From the NCBI GenBank assembly GCA_021521415.1, contig JAIQDT010009028.1:1-64000 (forward strand): 64,000 nt of DNA, written 5' to 3'. Numbering within the stretch: the first letter of the stretch is position 1; each line of letters opens with the position of its first letter. The notes under the pieces are model-generated. The model saw nothing but the letters and a program-made list of their open reading frames with translations, ran no database searches and was not told where the DNA came from. This DNA comes from Bidens hawaiensis. Lineage: Eukaryota > Streptophyta > Magnoliopsida > Asterales > Asteraceae. Made by a program: the position numbers and the translations under genes. Below are positions 20,169-31,710 of this stretch, piece by piece.

Positions 20169-23100
20169 TGGGTACCATCGCCACTTGGAATATAAGAGGG
20201 TTGAACCGCCCTCTTAAACAAAAAGAGGTTCGTAAGGTAATCCAAGAGAATAATATTCAGGTGTGTGCTATTCTTGAGTCTCACGTCAAATTAAACGCGG
20301 TTTTTGATGTTTGTAAGAAGATTTGTAAAAATTGGGATTGGACCAGCAATGGTAGTGTTTGTGATAAAGGTACTCGGATTATTGTGGGGTGGAATACGGA
20401 TTTGGTTGATCTTATGGTTATTGATTATTCGAACCAGGTTCTTCACGTTCAGTTAAAGTTTAAGCTGGATAGCAAGGTGATGTATGATTCTTTTGTGTAT
20501 GCTGAGAATTGTTATTTGAAAAGAAGGGAGTTATGGCATAATCTTGCTGTTCATAATCAATTCACTCGTGGTAAACCTTGGGCTTTACTAGGAGATTTTA
20601 ATTGTGCTCTTAATTTGGAAGACAGCTTACATGGTTCTTCCAAAATTTCCACTGGGATGCTTGATTTTCGTGATTGTGTTAAGAACATTGAAGTTGAGGA
20701 TATAAATGGGGTCGGACTCCAATTCACTTGGAGCAATAAACCGAAAACGGGTATGGGTCTTTTCAAAAAGCTTGATAGGGTGATGGGAAACTCTAAATTC
20801 ATGGAGATTTTTAATGATTCTTCGGCGGTGTTCCTTCCGTACCGGATTTCAGACCACTCTCCATGTCTATTGAAATTCCCCTCTCTTATTAAAGGTAAGC
20901 CTAAACCGTTTAAATTCCCTAATTTCTTGATTGGAAAACCGAGTTATAATGATATTATTGCTAACGGCTGGAATATTGAGGTGAATGGTTATCACATGTT
21001 TCGCGTGGTAAAGAAACTCCCAAACTTAAAACATCCTATCCGTTCTTTGCTGCACCGGCAAGGTAATCTCCACAAGAAAGTTAATGATCTTAGAACCCTT
21101 CTGGATGCTTGTCAAACCCGTCTCGACATTGACCCTACTAATTTGGAGTTGATTCGGGAGCAGAGTAGTTATCTTAAGGCTTATCATGAGGCGGCTAAAG
21201 ATGAGGAAGAATTCCTTAAACAGAAGGCTAAAGTTGATTGGTTAAAGCTTGGTGACTCTAACACTGCGTACTTTCACAATTCCTTGAAAATGCGAAACCA
21301 TAGGGGTCGTATTGATATTATAAGTGATGCTCAGGGCCGTTTATTTGAGGGGTTGGATGTTCCTTCGGTGTTTGTTAATCATTTTATGAACATTTTTGGT
21401 TCAGATTTGCAACCATTGAGAAAACCGGATAATCAGATTTTTACTACTAAGCTCACGGCCTCTCAGGCGGAACTTATGGTTAGACCTATATCCGATTTGG
21501 AAATCAAGGATGCGTTTTTCTCTATTGGGAATTCCAAAGCGCCGGGTCCTGATGGTTTTTCCTCGGCCTTCTTCAAAAGTTCTTGGGATATTGTTGGGAA
21601 AGATGTTTGTTTGGCGGTTCATGAATTTTTCAGAAAAGGAAGTCTCCTTAAACAGGTAAACCACACTATTATTGCCCTTATTCCCAAAGTGACCAACATT
21701 GTGACTCCTAATGATTTTCGCCCCATCTCGTGTTGCAACACTTTATATAAATGCATTACCAAGATTATCTCGGTTCGTATGATGAAGGGTTTGGAGTCGT
21801 TAATTGATATCAATCAGTCTGCGTTTGTGCCTGGGCGTAGGATTTCTGATAACATCCTTTTGACCCAAGAGTTAATGCATAATTATCACACTAATAATGG
21901 TCCGCCTAGATGTGCTTTTAAAGTTGATATCCAGAAAGCTTACGATACGGTCAGTTGGGACTTCATTCGTGATATTCTTTTTGGGTATGGTTTCCACGAT
22001 AGGATGATTCATTGGATAATGGAGTGCATAACCACTTCTTCCTTTTCGATATCCGTTAATGGGAACTTACACGGGTTCTTTAGTGGTAAAAGAGGTCTGA
22101 GACAGGGTGATCCGATGTCCCCTTATATTTTCACGCTGGTTATGCAAGCTCTCACGTTAATTTTACATCGAAAGGTTCGTATTGAACGCTCGTTCCGTTT
22201 TCATCGTTATTGTGAAAAATTAAATATTATCAATATTTGCTTTGCGGATGATTTGTTCCTGTTTGCTCGAGGTGATGTGAATTCTGCTAAAACCATTATG
22301 GGGGCTCTGAATGATTTCAAAGATATGTCCGGGCTTACTCCGAGTGTTCCGAAAAGTACCGCGTTTTTCTGTAATGTCCCGGACCGCGTTAAAAGTGGTA
22401 TTTTGAATATTATGCCCTTCGTTGAAGGAAGGCTCCCGGTTAAATACTTGGGAGTTCCGCTTATTTCCACGAGGTTAAATTACCGTGATTGTAAGAGGTT
22501 GCTGGATTGTATGGATAGTCGGATTGGAGATTGGAAGAATAAAACTTTATCTTTTGCGGGTAAAATGCAGCTGGTCAGGTCTGTTCTGTCGTCCTTATAT
22601 ATTTATTGGTCTGCTGTGTTTTCACTCCCTTCTAGACTTATTGCTGATCTTGAGAAACGGATTAAAAATTTCCTTTGGGACTATGGTCACAATAAGGGAA
22701 AGCATAAAGTCTCTTGGGATATTGTGTGTCGGCCGAAATGTGAAGGTGGTTTGGGTATCCGGCGTATCCGGGATGTCAATAACTCTCTTCTGGTTTATCA
22801 TTTTTGGAGCTTAATCAATGTGCGTAATTCGTTGTGGGTTAAATGGATTCATGAGTATAAAATGAAGGGGCGAAATTTTTGGAGCTTGCAGATTCCTAAC
22901 TTGTGTACTTGGGGGTGGAGGAAAATTATTCAGTTTCGTCCCCATATTAGACAGTTTATATGGCATGAAATTGGTAATGGGAGATCTACTTCAGTTTGGT
23001 ACGATAAATGGGATGATCTTTGTTCTTTAATTGATTATATCAACCCTAGAGCTATACATCGGGCTGGATTGTCTTTAGAGACCTGTGTCAGTGATGTGGT

Positions 23101-23842
23101 TCATCATAATAACTGGGGTTAGCCGCCTGATTGGTTTTTGAGATACCCAATTCTTTCGAACTTAAAAGAGGTAAGTATTTGTCCGGATAAGAGGGACAAG
23201 ATAGTGGTAATGGATGAGAATGAGACTTCAATGAGTTTCTCGGCTTCAGGTATATGGCATCTCCTTCGGAGACCGGCTGATAAGGTGTCTTGGGTGCATG
23301 TTGTTTGGTTCTCTCAATGTGTTCCAAAACACTCTTTTATGTTGTGGACTGTGATTCATGACAGGTTGAGCACGCAGAATCGTATTATGGGGTGGAAGAT
23401 TGGTGGGTATCCAAATTATAACTTGTATTGATGCCTTCTTTGTAATGGAGAGCCGGATTCTCGTAATCATCTCTTCTTTGATTGTAAGTTCTCTTCTGAG
23501 GTTTGGAGTATTGTAAAAATGAAAGGGAAGTTTCAGGGGTGCAGATATGGTTGGGCGAATATTCTTCAATATGTGTCTCAATTTGGAATGTCCAACTCTA
23601 TTGATAATGTTGTTAATCGGCTGTTATTTGGGGCTTCGGTGTACATTATTTGGAAGGAGCGAAATAACCGGCTTTTCAGGAACTCTTTGAAGACTCCTAC
23701 GACTGTTGCTGACGAAATCATTAGGGGTACTCGCCTAAAGCTTATGACTCTAAAGTTCAAGAATTCTGAACGGATTAATCGGGTTCTCGAGGATTGGCAC
23801 TTTCCGCGGGGAGTTTCCCATCAAATTGATGATAATGGTTGA
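20168..23842 (+). pseudogene. LINE ORF2: endonuclease-reverse transcriptase, two stops
   Basis: ORF2 nicks target DNA and primes reverse transcription there. Residues 1-235 form an APE-type endonuclease (TWNIRG, E37, GDFNC with D143 and N145, SDHSP with D229 and H230). RT begins near KAPGPDGF (457); FKVDIQKAYDTVSWDF, GLRQGDPMSPYIF and FADD (692-695) are intact catalytic motifs. A zinc-binding RT end (HSFMLWTVIHDRLSTQNR, CLLCNGEPDSRNHLFF) completes 1224 codons. In-frame stops stand at 23120-23122 (TAG) and 23429-23431 (TGA). The truncated copy at 60851 has Trp and Cys codons there, so both stops arose in this copy. Endonuclease and RT core are uninterrupted. Confidence 0.9.
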
Positions 23843-24041
23843 TTTGTTTTTTGTTTTGTTTTTTCCTTGGTTCTTGTGTAAGCTTTAGCTGTGTTTACCA
23901 GTTTTTGGTGGTTTTGGTTTGTCTACTCTTGTATGGCATGTCATACTTGAGAACTAATATGGCACTCTGTCATATTACTTGTATTTTTTTGGCTGTGTGA
24001 ATGCATTTAACCGGGTGAATCCCTTTACCCAAAAAAAAAAA
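23843..24041 (+). other. LINE 3' untranslated region and poly(A)
   Basis: About 190 bp follow the ORF2 stop, rich in TTTGTTTT and TGG words, ending CCCTTTACCC then eleven A (24031-24041). The same tail, with small changes, is seen at 61663-61861. This is the region the element's own RT recognises in family members, although which bases matter cannot be read here. Confidence 0.8.
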
Positions 24042-24056
24042 GAAATGCATTATGTA

Positions 24057-25110
24057 TGCCTTTCACCTCTTCTAGTAGTTCTAATCGGTTTGCTACTGGT
24101 CCAATTCTTTCAAGAATCTTAAAAGTTCAACGAAACGAGGACTTAATTTTCCCTTCTTACCAAACCGAACTACACCTTTCAAAGGTGACACCTTTAGTAA
24201 TACCTTATCTCCTTCTAGAAATTCTAGTGGTTTATGGCGCTTATCTGCATAACTCTTTTGCCTGTCTTGAGCTTCTTTTAACCGTTCTCTAATTTGTGTC
24301 ACTTGGTCTGTTGTTTTCTGAACAGTTTCAGGTCCTAACAACTTATTATCTTAGATTTCAGACCAACATACGGGCGTTCTACACTTTCGTCCGTATAATG
24401 CTTCAAACAGTGCCATTTGAATATCCGTGTGATAACTATTTTTGTACGAGAATTACATTAGGGATATATGAGTATCTCAACTTCCTCCTAGGTCTATTAC
24501 AAAGGCATGAAGCATGTCTTTCAAGGTTTGAATAGTTCTTTCACTCTGTTCATCAGTTTGGGGATGATAATATGCACTTAAAATTTAAGCGCGTACCCTT
24601 AAACTTTTGGAAACTGTTCCAAAACTGAGACGTGAAACGACTGTCTCGATCCGAAATAATAGATAGTGGCACACCGTGCATGGATACTATATTATTAACA
24701 TATAGGTGTGCTAACTTATCCATACTAAATGGTTCTTGTATCGGAATAAAATGGGAAGACTTAGTGAGTCTATCTACAATAACCCAGATTGCATCGTTTT
24801 GTCTGGAAGGTTTGGGTAATTTCATAATAAAATCCATATTTATCATATCCCATTTCCAGATTTGTATTTTAGGTTGATGTAGCAAACCTACCAGTTTTTG
24901 ATGTTCTGCCTTGACTTTAGAACAAGTTAAGCATTTTGCAACATAAATGGTAATATCCTTCTTCATGCCAATCCACTAATAATCATTTCTTAGATTATGG
25001 TAAATCTTGTCGCTTCCCAGATGCATCATATACTTAGATTTATGAGCTTTCTCGAGAATCTTTTCACGTAAGTTTCCAACAATCGGTACCTAGATTCTCT
25101 TCCCCATTCG
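24057..25110 (-). pseudogene. Chromovirus C integrase
   Basis: On the minus strand the integrase runs from the zinc-binding HHCC region (KAHKSKYMMHLGSDKIYHNLR, then [15 protein letters not shown], about 24890-25050) into the catalytic core. The core has [14 protein letters not shown] with the first Asp, [17 protein letters not shown] and [15 protein letters not shown] with the second Asp. The C-terminal part KSYADKRHKPLEFLEGDKVLLKVSP (about 24130-24240) follows. Stops occur between blocks (for example near 24974 and 24554), so no integrase could be made. The 3' end continues at 17824 beyond the LINE. Confidence 0.85.
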
Positions 25111-25603
25111 AAGAATTCCATCGTCACCTTTGACCAATTGGTCAATGGTACACTTTATTTTCTCATCAGCAATTTTATTTTCTTCTAGAGCTTGATTTTG
25201 AGCACTTTTTAGTTGATCTATCAAATCAATTTAGACTTCTAACCTTATTGCTCGCACTCTTTTGGGTTTATCATGTTCTTTCCAACTTAACACATCAGCT
25301 ACAACGTTAGCTTTGCCTTCGTGATAGATGATTTCACAATCATAATCACTCAAGACTTCCATCCAACGACTTTTCCTCATGTTTAGTTCTTTCTGACTAA
25401 AAATATACTTTAAACTCTTATGATCAGTATAAACTACGAACTAGACTACATAAAGAAAGTGTCTCCATAACTTTAAAACAAAAATTATGCACCTAACTCC
25501 AAGTCATGAGTTGTATAGTTCTTTTCATGAGTTTTTAACTATGGAGACGAATACGCCATGACTTTAATTCCTTGCATCAACACACATCCCATTACGGTAT
25601 TTG
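25111..25603 (-). pseudogene. Chromovirus C RNase H, C-terminal part
   Basis: The minus strand reads [68 protein letters not shown] and the start of the integrase linker. This is the usual gypsy RNase H and tether. The element is cut at 25603 by the copia insertion; the upstream half (FVVYCDAS) lies at 33840-33900. Reading across the copia element with a single ATTTG gives continuous RNase H. Stops are scattered through it. Confidence 0.85.
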
Positions 25604-26503
25604 TGTTGGGTTTTATACAAGATTATCAAAGTTCAAGTTAACCATATTTAACTAGAAAACGCAACGGAAGCTTAGATTTTAAAACTTGTTATGAACATAC
25701 CATTATGTTAAAACTAAAACCCAAAGAACAAGGATCAATATTACAAGAACAAAATGCTCACAAATGTAAATTGTACCTTCTTCTACCTTTAGAAGAACAA
25801 GTGATTTGTTGAAGGAGATGGTGGATGAATGACAAGCCTCCAAAGAAGAAGACCTCAAGAGTGTGATACCCCAAGCTATTTGTGACAACACCAAGTGATT
25901 GCTAGGATTTATGAACACTATATGAGCTCCCAAAGACTCCCAATTTCTGCCCAAAATGGGCCGTGAGTTTTGAGAGGGAGTGAGAGAGAGTGAACATGAT
26001 TCAACACTTGAAAAAATTCAAAATGAAAGATCCCTTTTGCATGTCTTGGATGTGGAGATATATTAAATGGTCATCACATGGAGACAAGGCCATTTGATTG
26101 GGTAAAACCACCACCCCACATGGGTGGCCGGTTTTTGATTGTTATTTATTTTTTTTTTTTTTTTTTTTTTGTTTTGTTTTAACAATTAAAACATCTCCAT
26201 CTCCATCTTATACTTTATAAAACTAATTTTATAAATCATGCATGCTATCTTAATTATTTAACCAATTAAATAATTAATTTATATAAATAAATTATCCAGA
26301 TAATTTATTTAAATTATCAAGTGTGTTTGTTTAGAAAACCAATTTTCTAAACACATAGTGTTCGGTATTCGTTTAAATGATCAAATCATTAAAAGAATAC
26401 AATTGGTGTCGTCTAGCTTGTTATTGGGTATGACCCGACTTGGATCAAACACAGTTAGCCACATTAATATAAGTATGTGTCTCGGGCATACGTAATTCCA
26501 ACA
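25604..26503 (-). repeat. 3' LTR of the copia element
   Basis: 900 bp, TGTTGGGTTTT to TTCCAACA on the plus strand. It holds a T-rich tract at 26149-26170 and an 83-codon minus-strand frame (25703-25954) that is identical in the other LTR simply because the LTRs are identical; it has no recognisable domain. The adjoining minus-strand tract AAGTGGGAGAT (26504-26515) is the polypurine primer. Confidence 0.93.
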
Positions 26504-27269
26504 ATCTCCCACTTGCACGAGATACATAGAAAATTAATGCAAGTGGTGAATACCGCCTAACAACAGTTCATCACCCCTAACGTGTTTGACGAAGTGCCAT
26601 TCAATAACATCATCCCTTCAAGTCCCTTACTTGATATGATTTAGGTGAATCTATCATTATATCTCTTTGTTACTAGATGTCATGTTGGATCTAAGAGACA
26701 TAGGTGATCATTCTCTTTACAATTCAACTTTATCAGGCCTTAGACATCTAAACTCTCAACACATAAGAGGAACAAATTCCATCTTGACTGTATACGCCTC
26801 TCACTATCACTTTATACTCCACCCGAGCTCATCCTTATGTACCATCTTTTACGAATAGCGAAGGGGAGAGTCAAAGTGTAATACTCGGTGAAAATCAAGG
26901 CCCAGTATACATCTCAGGTCTAAGGATAATATGAAATTCTCCTTTACTCAAAATTACTAATGATCAGGTCAATCGACTCCATGTAGTAATATTGAGAGCG
27001 GGTCAGTCCAATATTTGTATCCCACAAATATCTATGAACTTTGGCAGCAAACCTATGCTCCATATTCATTCCTTATGAATATCCACCAATCCTAGTTCAT
27101 AATAGTCTTGCTTCATATTTGTTCCCACAAATGTGATCGACTACGGACTTTTAGAATAAGATAACTTATTCATGGATTAAACATGCAAAATTAGAATTTA
27201 ACTCAAGATTCCATAATCATATAAAAGAGTTAAATTACAAAAGTCTTTTAAACGTAAATACAAAATAGA
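26504..27269 (-). other. Copia 3' untranslated region
   Basis: This lies between the gag-pol stop (27270) and the 3' LTR. I see no second gene, such as an env-like frame, on the sense strand. The plus-strand frame 26667-26858 is short and has no recognisable domain. The stretch contains only the polypurine tract at its left end. Confidence 0.6.
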
Positions 27270-30200
27270 TCAAATCCAATTACTAGAATATCGAAGTCCT
27301 AAGCCACTCGCATGACGCTCATGTTTCGGTCTTTCTAGGAGCTTCGTGAATGGATCCGCAAGATTTTGATCAGTTCCAACTTTGCGAATACATATCTTTC
27401 CCTTTTCAACTTCATCCCTTATGTAGTTGAATCTCCGCTCTATGTGTCTAGTCTTTTGGTGCGAACGAGGTTCCTTGATTTGTGCAATCGCACCCTCGTT
27501 GTCACAAAAGATTTCTAGAGGGTCTTGAATGGAAGAGACCACCCCTAGATCAGTAATGAATTTCTTCAACCATGCAGCTTCCTGAGCTGCCAATGAAGCG
27601 GCGATGTATTCTGATTCTGTAGTGGACAATGCTACCACTTCCTGTTTTGAGCTCTTCCAAGAGACAGCTCCTCCATTAAGTGTGAACACATACCCAGACT
27701 GTGATCGAGAATCATCTCGATCAGTTTGGAAGCTCGCATCCGTGTAACCTTTTATAGCGAGTTCCTCCTCACCAGATCCATATATCAGAAACATATCCTT
27801 AGTTCTCCTAAGGTATTTCAATATGCTCTTAACAGCCATCCAATGACTGTTTCCTGGATTCTGTTGGTATCTGCTTGTCATGCTCAAAGCGCATGACACA
27901 TCCGGTCTAGTACATATCATCGCATACATGATGGATCCTATAGCAGAAGCATATGGGATTTGTTTCATCGTCTCTTGCTCACCCTTTGAGCTTGGACATT
28001 GAGCTGAACTCAATATGGTCCCTCTTTGAATAGGTACAAAACCTTTCTTGGAGTTTTCCATCTTGAACCTTTTCAAGATCTTATCAATGTATGTACTTTG
28101 GTTCAAACCTATCAAGCGCCTTGACCTATCCCTATAGATCTTTATTCCCAAAATATAGGCAGCTTCACCAAGATCCTTGATGGAAAATCTACTTCCAAGC
28201 CAAGCCTTAACGCTTTCCATGGTTGGAATGTCATTTCCAAATAGTAGAATGTCATCGACATACAATACTAAGAAGGTAATTATACTCCCACTAGCTTTCT
28301 TATACACACAAGCCTCATCAGCGTTCTTGATGAATCCAAAACTTTTGATTTCTTCATCAAAACGATGATTCCAAGTTCTAGATGCTTGTTTCAATCCATA
28401 GATTGATTTCTTTAACTTGCATACTTTATTAGGATGTTTTGGATCGACAAAACCTTCAGGCTGAACCATATAGACATCTTCCTCAAGATATCCATTTAGG
28501 AAAGCGGTCTTGACATCCATTTGCCAAATTTCATAATCATAATGTGCAGCTATGGCAAATAATATCCTAATAGACTTAAGCATTGCCACAGGCGAAAAAG
28601 TTTCATCATAATCAACCCCTTGAGTTTGAGTGAAACCCTTAGCTACAAGTCTTGCTTTATAAGTATCCAAGTTTCCATGCATATCAGTTTTCCTTTTGAA
28701 AACCCACTTGCTTCCAACAGCTTTGGAGTTGAGTGGTGGTTCAACCAATTCCCAAACTTGGTTGTCATACATGGATTGCATCTCAACGTTCATGGCTTCA
28801 AGCCATTTGTCACAATCATTCTTGGACATTGCATCACGGTATGTGGTCGGTTCATCCGAATCTACCACGTAGCAACCTTCTACAAAAAATCCATATTTTT
28901 CAGGTGGATTGCTAATTCTACCAGATCTGCGAACGTTTTGTGTGTTTTGATCAACCACTTGATCACTTTCAACAACCTCTTGTTGAGTGCTAGTATCAAC
29001 CAATTGTGTATCATCTTGTGATTCTTGATCCTCATCAAATTTCACTGTTCTACTATTAGTTCCTTCCTCAAGGAACTTAGTTTCCAAGAACTTACCCTTT
29101 CGAGCAATAATAACATTTTGCTCACTAGGATCGTAAAAGTAATATCCTAAATCATCTTTAGGATAACCTATAAAGATACACTTAGTGGATCGGACTTCTA
29201 ATTTGTTTGGGGTGTATTGCTTTACATAAGCTTCACAACCCCAAACTCTTAAGAATGATAGCGATGGAGCCTTTCCATGCCATACTTCAAAAGGTGTCTT
29301 CTCCACTTTCTTGGTTGGAGCCATATTCAATATGCGAACAGCGGAAAGTAAAGCATAGCCCCAAAATGATAGAGGTAAAGTGCTTCTAGCCATCATCGAT
29401 CGAACCATATCTAATAGGGTACGATTTCTCCTTTCAGACACACCATTATGTTGTGGTGTTCCAGGTGGAGTAAGTTGTGAAATAATTCCACAACTCTTAA
29501 GATGATCTTGAAAAACACCACTTAGGTATTCACCTCCTCTATCACTACGAAGTACTTTGATTGTGGTCTTGAGTTGTCTTTCTACTTCAGTTTTGAAGTC
29601 TTTGAACATTTCAAAAGCTTCATCTTTGTGTTTCATTAAGTACACATAACCATATCGACTATAATCGTCAATAAAGGTAATGAAGTATCTTTCACCATTC
29701 CTAGTCATTGGTCTAAAAGGACCACATACATCCGAATGTATGATACCCAATAATTCTTTTGACCTTTCAAAAGTTTTATTAAAGGGTTGCTTTGTCATTT
29801 TGCCTTGTAAACAAGATTCACATACATCAAATGAATCATACTCATTTGTTTCTAGAATACCACTCTTGCGAAGAGTTTGCATGCGATTCTTACTTATATG
29901 TCCAAGGCGACAATGCCAAAGATAGGAATCACCCAAGTCCTTCTTGAGTTTCTTGGTGTTGACATTGTACATTGAACTACTATGTGACATACCACTTTGA
30001 TCTATTTCATATATACCATTCATGGGTATAGCTTTAAAATAAAACATGCCATTCATCAAAACATGAATATCACAATTTATAAATTTAAGATCAAAGCCAC
30101 ATTGTTTTAAAAGGGACACGGAAATAATGTTTCTCCTTAACTTAGGAGCATACAAAACATTCTTCAAAATTACTTCCAAACCACTTGGAAGCTTTAACAA

Positions 30201-31280
30201 GTAGTCTCCTTGGGCTTGGACTTCAACTCTTGCTCCATTGCCCATAAAGAGACTAATGTCCCCTTTGTTGAGTTGTTTACTTCTTTTGAACCCCTGCAAC
30301 AAATTGCAAATGTGAGTTCCACATCCGGTATCAAGTACCCATGTATTTGAAGAAATAACATTTAGTTCAATATGTATAGTAAAGATAATACCTGAGGTAT
30401 GCCCCGCATCCCTCTTATCTTTTAACGCATTGAGATAGGTCGGACAATTCCTTTTCCAATGACCTATCTCTCCACACTCAAAGCATGGATCTTGCGCCGC
30501 AACCTTTTGCTTCTTTTCCTTCGGTTTGGTGGGCGTGATGGCTTTCCTCTTTCCCTTTCCTTGGACGTGGCCCTTGCCCTTAGCAACACTTGCTTTGGGG
30601 TTGGAGTTATGTCCCCTTTTTCCTTCATTGATTGTTAGAACGGGTAAAACCCTTTTACCCATTCCCGCTTCGGCCGTTCTTAGCATTGCGTGAAGCTCAC
30701 CAATGCTTTTGTCCCATCCATTCATGTTATAATTCATGACAAAGGTTTCAAACCTTTTGGTCAAAGAGTTGAGGATCAAATCCGTAGCCAACTCATTAGA
30801 TACGGGACAATTCAACCTACGAAGCTTTTCAATGTAGCTTTTCATTTTTAGGACATAAGATGAGACGCTTTGGGTTTCCTCCATACGACATGCATGAAAC
30901 GCTCGAACCGTTTCGAAACGTTCCGCTCTAGCTTGTTGAAGGAACATTTCCTTCAATTGAGTTATCATGTCGTATGCCCCATGATGCTCGAAATCCTTTT
31001 GGATTTCGGGAATCATAGTCCCCAACATGAGGCAAGAGGCTTGCACCGAATCTTTGGTGTACTTGACCCAATCGTTATACGCCTCCTCATCTTCCACGTT
31101 AGGCTCATCGGGAATGGGATCGTCTAAGACATATGATATCTCTTCTTGTTTGAGAACTATTCTCAAGTTGCGATACCAATCCATAAAGTTATTATGGTTT
31201 AGACGATCCTTTTCAAGGATGGTTCTTAAGGATAGGTTACGGGTGTTATGGGTAGAGGTGTTTGCATTGTTAGCGGCCAT
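27270..31280 (-). CDS. Copia Gag-Pol polyprotein, intact (1336 aa)
   Basis: One uninterrupted frame encodes all functions for packaging, copying and inserting the element. Gag (about 20-240) carries a UBN2-like capsid region and a Lys-rich linker, then zinc knuckle CFECGEIGHWKRNC (266-279). Protease has DTGC (317-320). Integrase has the HHCC finger (H456, H461, C487, C490) and catalytic D517, D580, E616, spaced as DD35E. RT shows MDVKTAFLNG (921-930) and YVDD (1007-1010). RNase H shows D1181, E1222 or E1224, D1260 and D1309. All catalytic residues I can check are present. The start MAANNANTST is the first ATG after the leader. Single-frame gag-pol is normal for copia. Confidence 0.95.
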   Translation of the reverse strand: MAANNANTSTHNTRNLSLRTILEKDRLNHNNFMDWYRNLRIVLKQEEISYVLDDPIPDEPNVEDEEAYNDWVKYTKDSVQASCLMLGTMIPEIQKDFEHHGAYDMITQLKEMFLQQARAERFETVRAFHACRMEETQSVSSYVLKMKSYIEKLRRLNCPVSNELATDLILNSLTKRFETFVMNYNMNGWDKSIGELHAMLRTAEAGMGKRVLPVLTINEGKRGHNSNPKASVAKGKGHVQGKGKRKAITPTKPKEKKQKVAAQDPCFECGEIGHWKRNCPTYLNALKDKRDAGHTSGIIFTIHIELNVISSNTWVLDTGCGTHICNLLQGFKRSKQLNKGDISLFMGNGARVEVQAQGDYLLKLPSGLEVILKNVLYAPKLRRNIISVSLLKQCGFDLKFINCDIHVLMNGMFYFKAIPMNGIYEIDQSGMSHSSSMYNVNTKKLKKDLGDSYLWHCRLGHISKNRMQTLRKSGILETNEYDSFDVCESCLQGKMTKQPFNKTFERSKELLGIIHSDVCGPFRPMTRNGERYFITFIDDYSRYGYVYLMKHKDEAFEMFKDFKTEVERQLKTTIKVLRSDRGGEYLSGVFQDHLKSCGIISQLTPPGTPQHNGVSERRNRTLLDMVRSMMARSTLPLSFWGYALLSAVRILNMAPTKKVEKTPFEVWHGKAPSLSFLRVWGCEAYVKQYTPNKLEVRSTKCIFIGYPKDDLGYYFYDPSEQNVIIARKGKFLETKFLEEGTNSRTVKFDEDQESQDDTQLVDTSTQQEVVESDQVVDQNTQNVRRSGRISNPPEKYGFFVEGCYVVDSDEPTTYRDAMSKNDCDKWLEAMNVEMQSMYDNQVWELVEPPLNSKAVGSKWVFKRKTDMHGNLDTYKARLVAKGFTQTQGVDYDETFSPVAMLKSIRILFAIAAHYDYEIWQMDVKTAFLNGYLEEDVYMVQPEGFVDPKHPNKVCKLKKSIYGLKQASRTWNHRFDEEIKSFGFIKNADEACVYKKASGSIITFLVLYVDDILLFGNDIPTMESVKAWLGSRFSIKDLGEAAYILGIKIYRDRSRRLIGLNQSTYIDKILKRFKMENSKKGFVPIQRGTILSSAQCPSSKGEQETMKQIPYASAIGSIMYAMICTRPDVSCALSMTSRYQQNPGNSHWMAVKSILKYLRRTKDMFLIYGSGEEELAIKGYTDASFQTDRDDSRSQSGYVFTLNGGAVSWKSSKQEVVALSTTESEYIAASLAAQEAAWLKKFITDLGVVSSIQDPLEIFCDNEGAIAQIKEPRSHQKTRHIERRFNYIRDEVEKGKICIRKVGTDQNLADPFTKLLERPKHERHASGLGLRYSSNWI

Positions 31281-31398
31281 CTACAAAATTTAACAAAGTT
31301 TTATTTTAGTATTATAAACAATTTAATTATTAATACCCTTTTATTCCAAATTTTAAAATAATAATTAAATTCTAGAATCCAACGATAAATCAAATTTC

Positions 31399-31710
31399 GG
31401 TTAGGTGACCTTTATCCCGTTATTTGATTTAACAAGGTAGTCAATCTTGACAATTGCAACCTTTTGCAACTTCTAGAGGTATGGGACCATTCGAAATCCT
31501 TATTTCGTGTTGGCATGTTTATCCCATCAACACCATTAGATCCCCATGCTTAGGTGACCTTTATCACATGGTTTCCAATTCAAGTCGTCCTACTTGTATA
31601 AACATGTAAGATTAACATACAAGTGGTTAGGTGACCTTTATCCCACAAATATGTTAATATTACCCTAAGTATATTAGTTTGCTCAAAATGGTTAGGTGAC
31701 CTTTATCCCA
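31399..31710 (-). repeat. Four copies of a 20-base leader motif
   Basis: The plus strand reads GTTAGGTGACCTTTATCCCA (or CTTAGG..., with one or two changes) at 31400, 31549, 31627 and 31691. The sense strand therefore carries TGGGATAAAGGTCACCTAAC four times. The core AGGTNACCT is an inverted repeat. The bases between copies are not similar, so this is selective conservation or dispersed duplication, not a satellite. Confidence 0.85.

Larger units (their letters stand above)
17840..24041 (+). mobile_element. Full-length L1-type LINE
   Basis: A 6.2-kb non-LTR retrotransposon flanked by a perfect 15-bp target duplication GAAATGCATTATGTA (17825-17839 and 24042-24056). Order: 5' untranslated region rich in CTTGAT words, ORF1 (18637-20168), ORF2 (20168-23842), a 3' untranslated region and an A11 tail. 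It lies in the chromodomain-proximal integrase of chromovirus C and so is younger than C. Its 3' kilobase is also present as a truncated copy at 60851-61861, about 3-5 percent different by eye, so the family has been active more than once. Confidence 0.93.

Noticed and set aside
25703..25954. 83-codon frame repeated identically at 33033-33284
   Set aside because: The duplicate is due to the two copia LTRs. It has hydrophobic C-terminal residues but no homology, and it crosses the LTR core.
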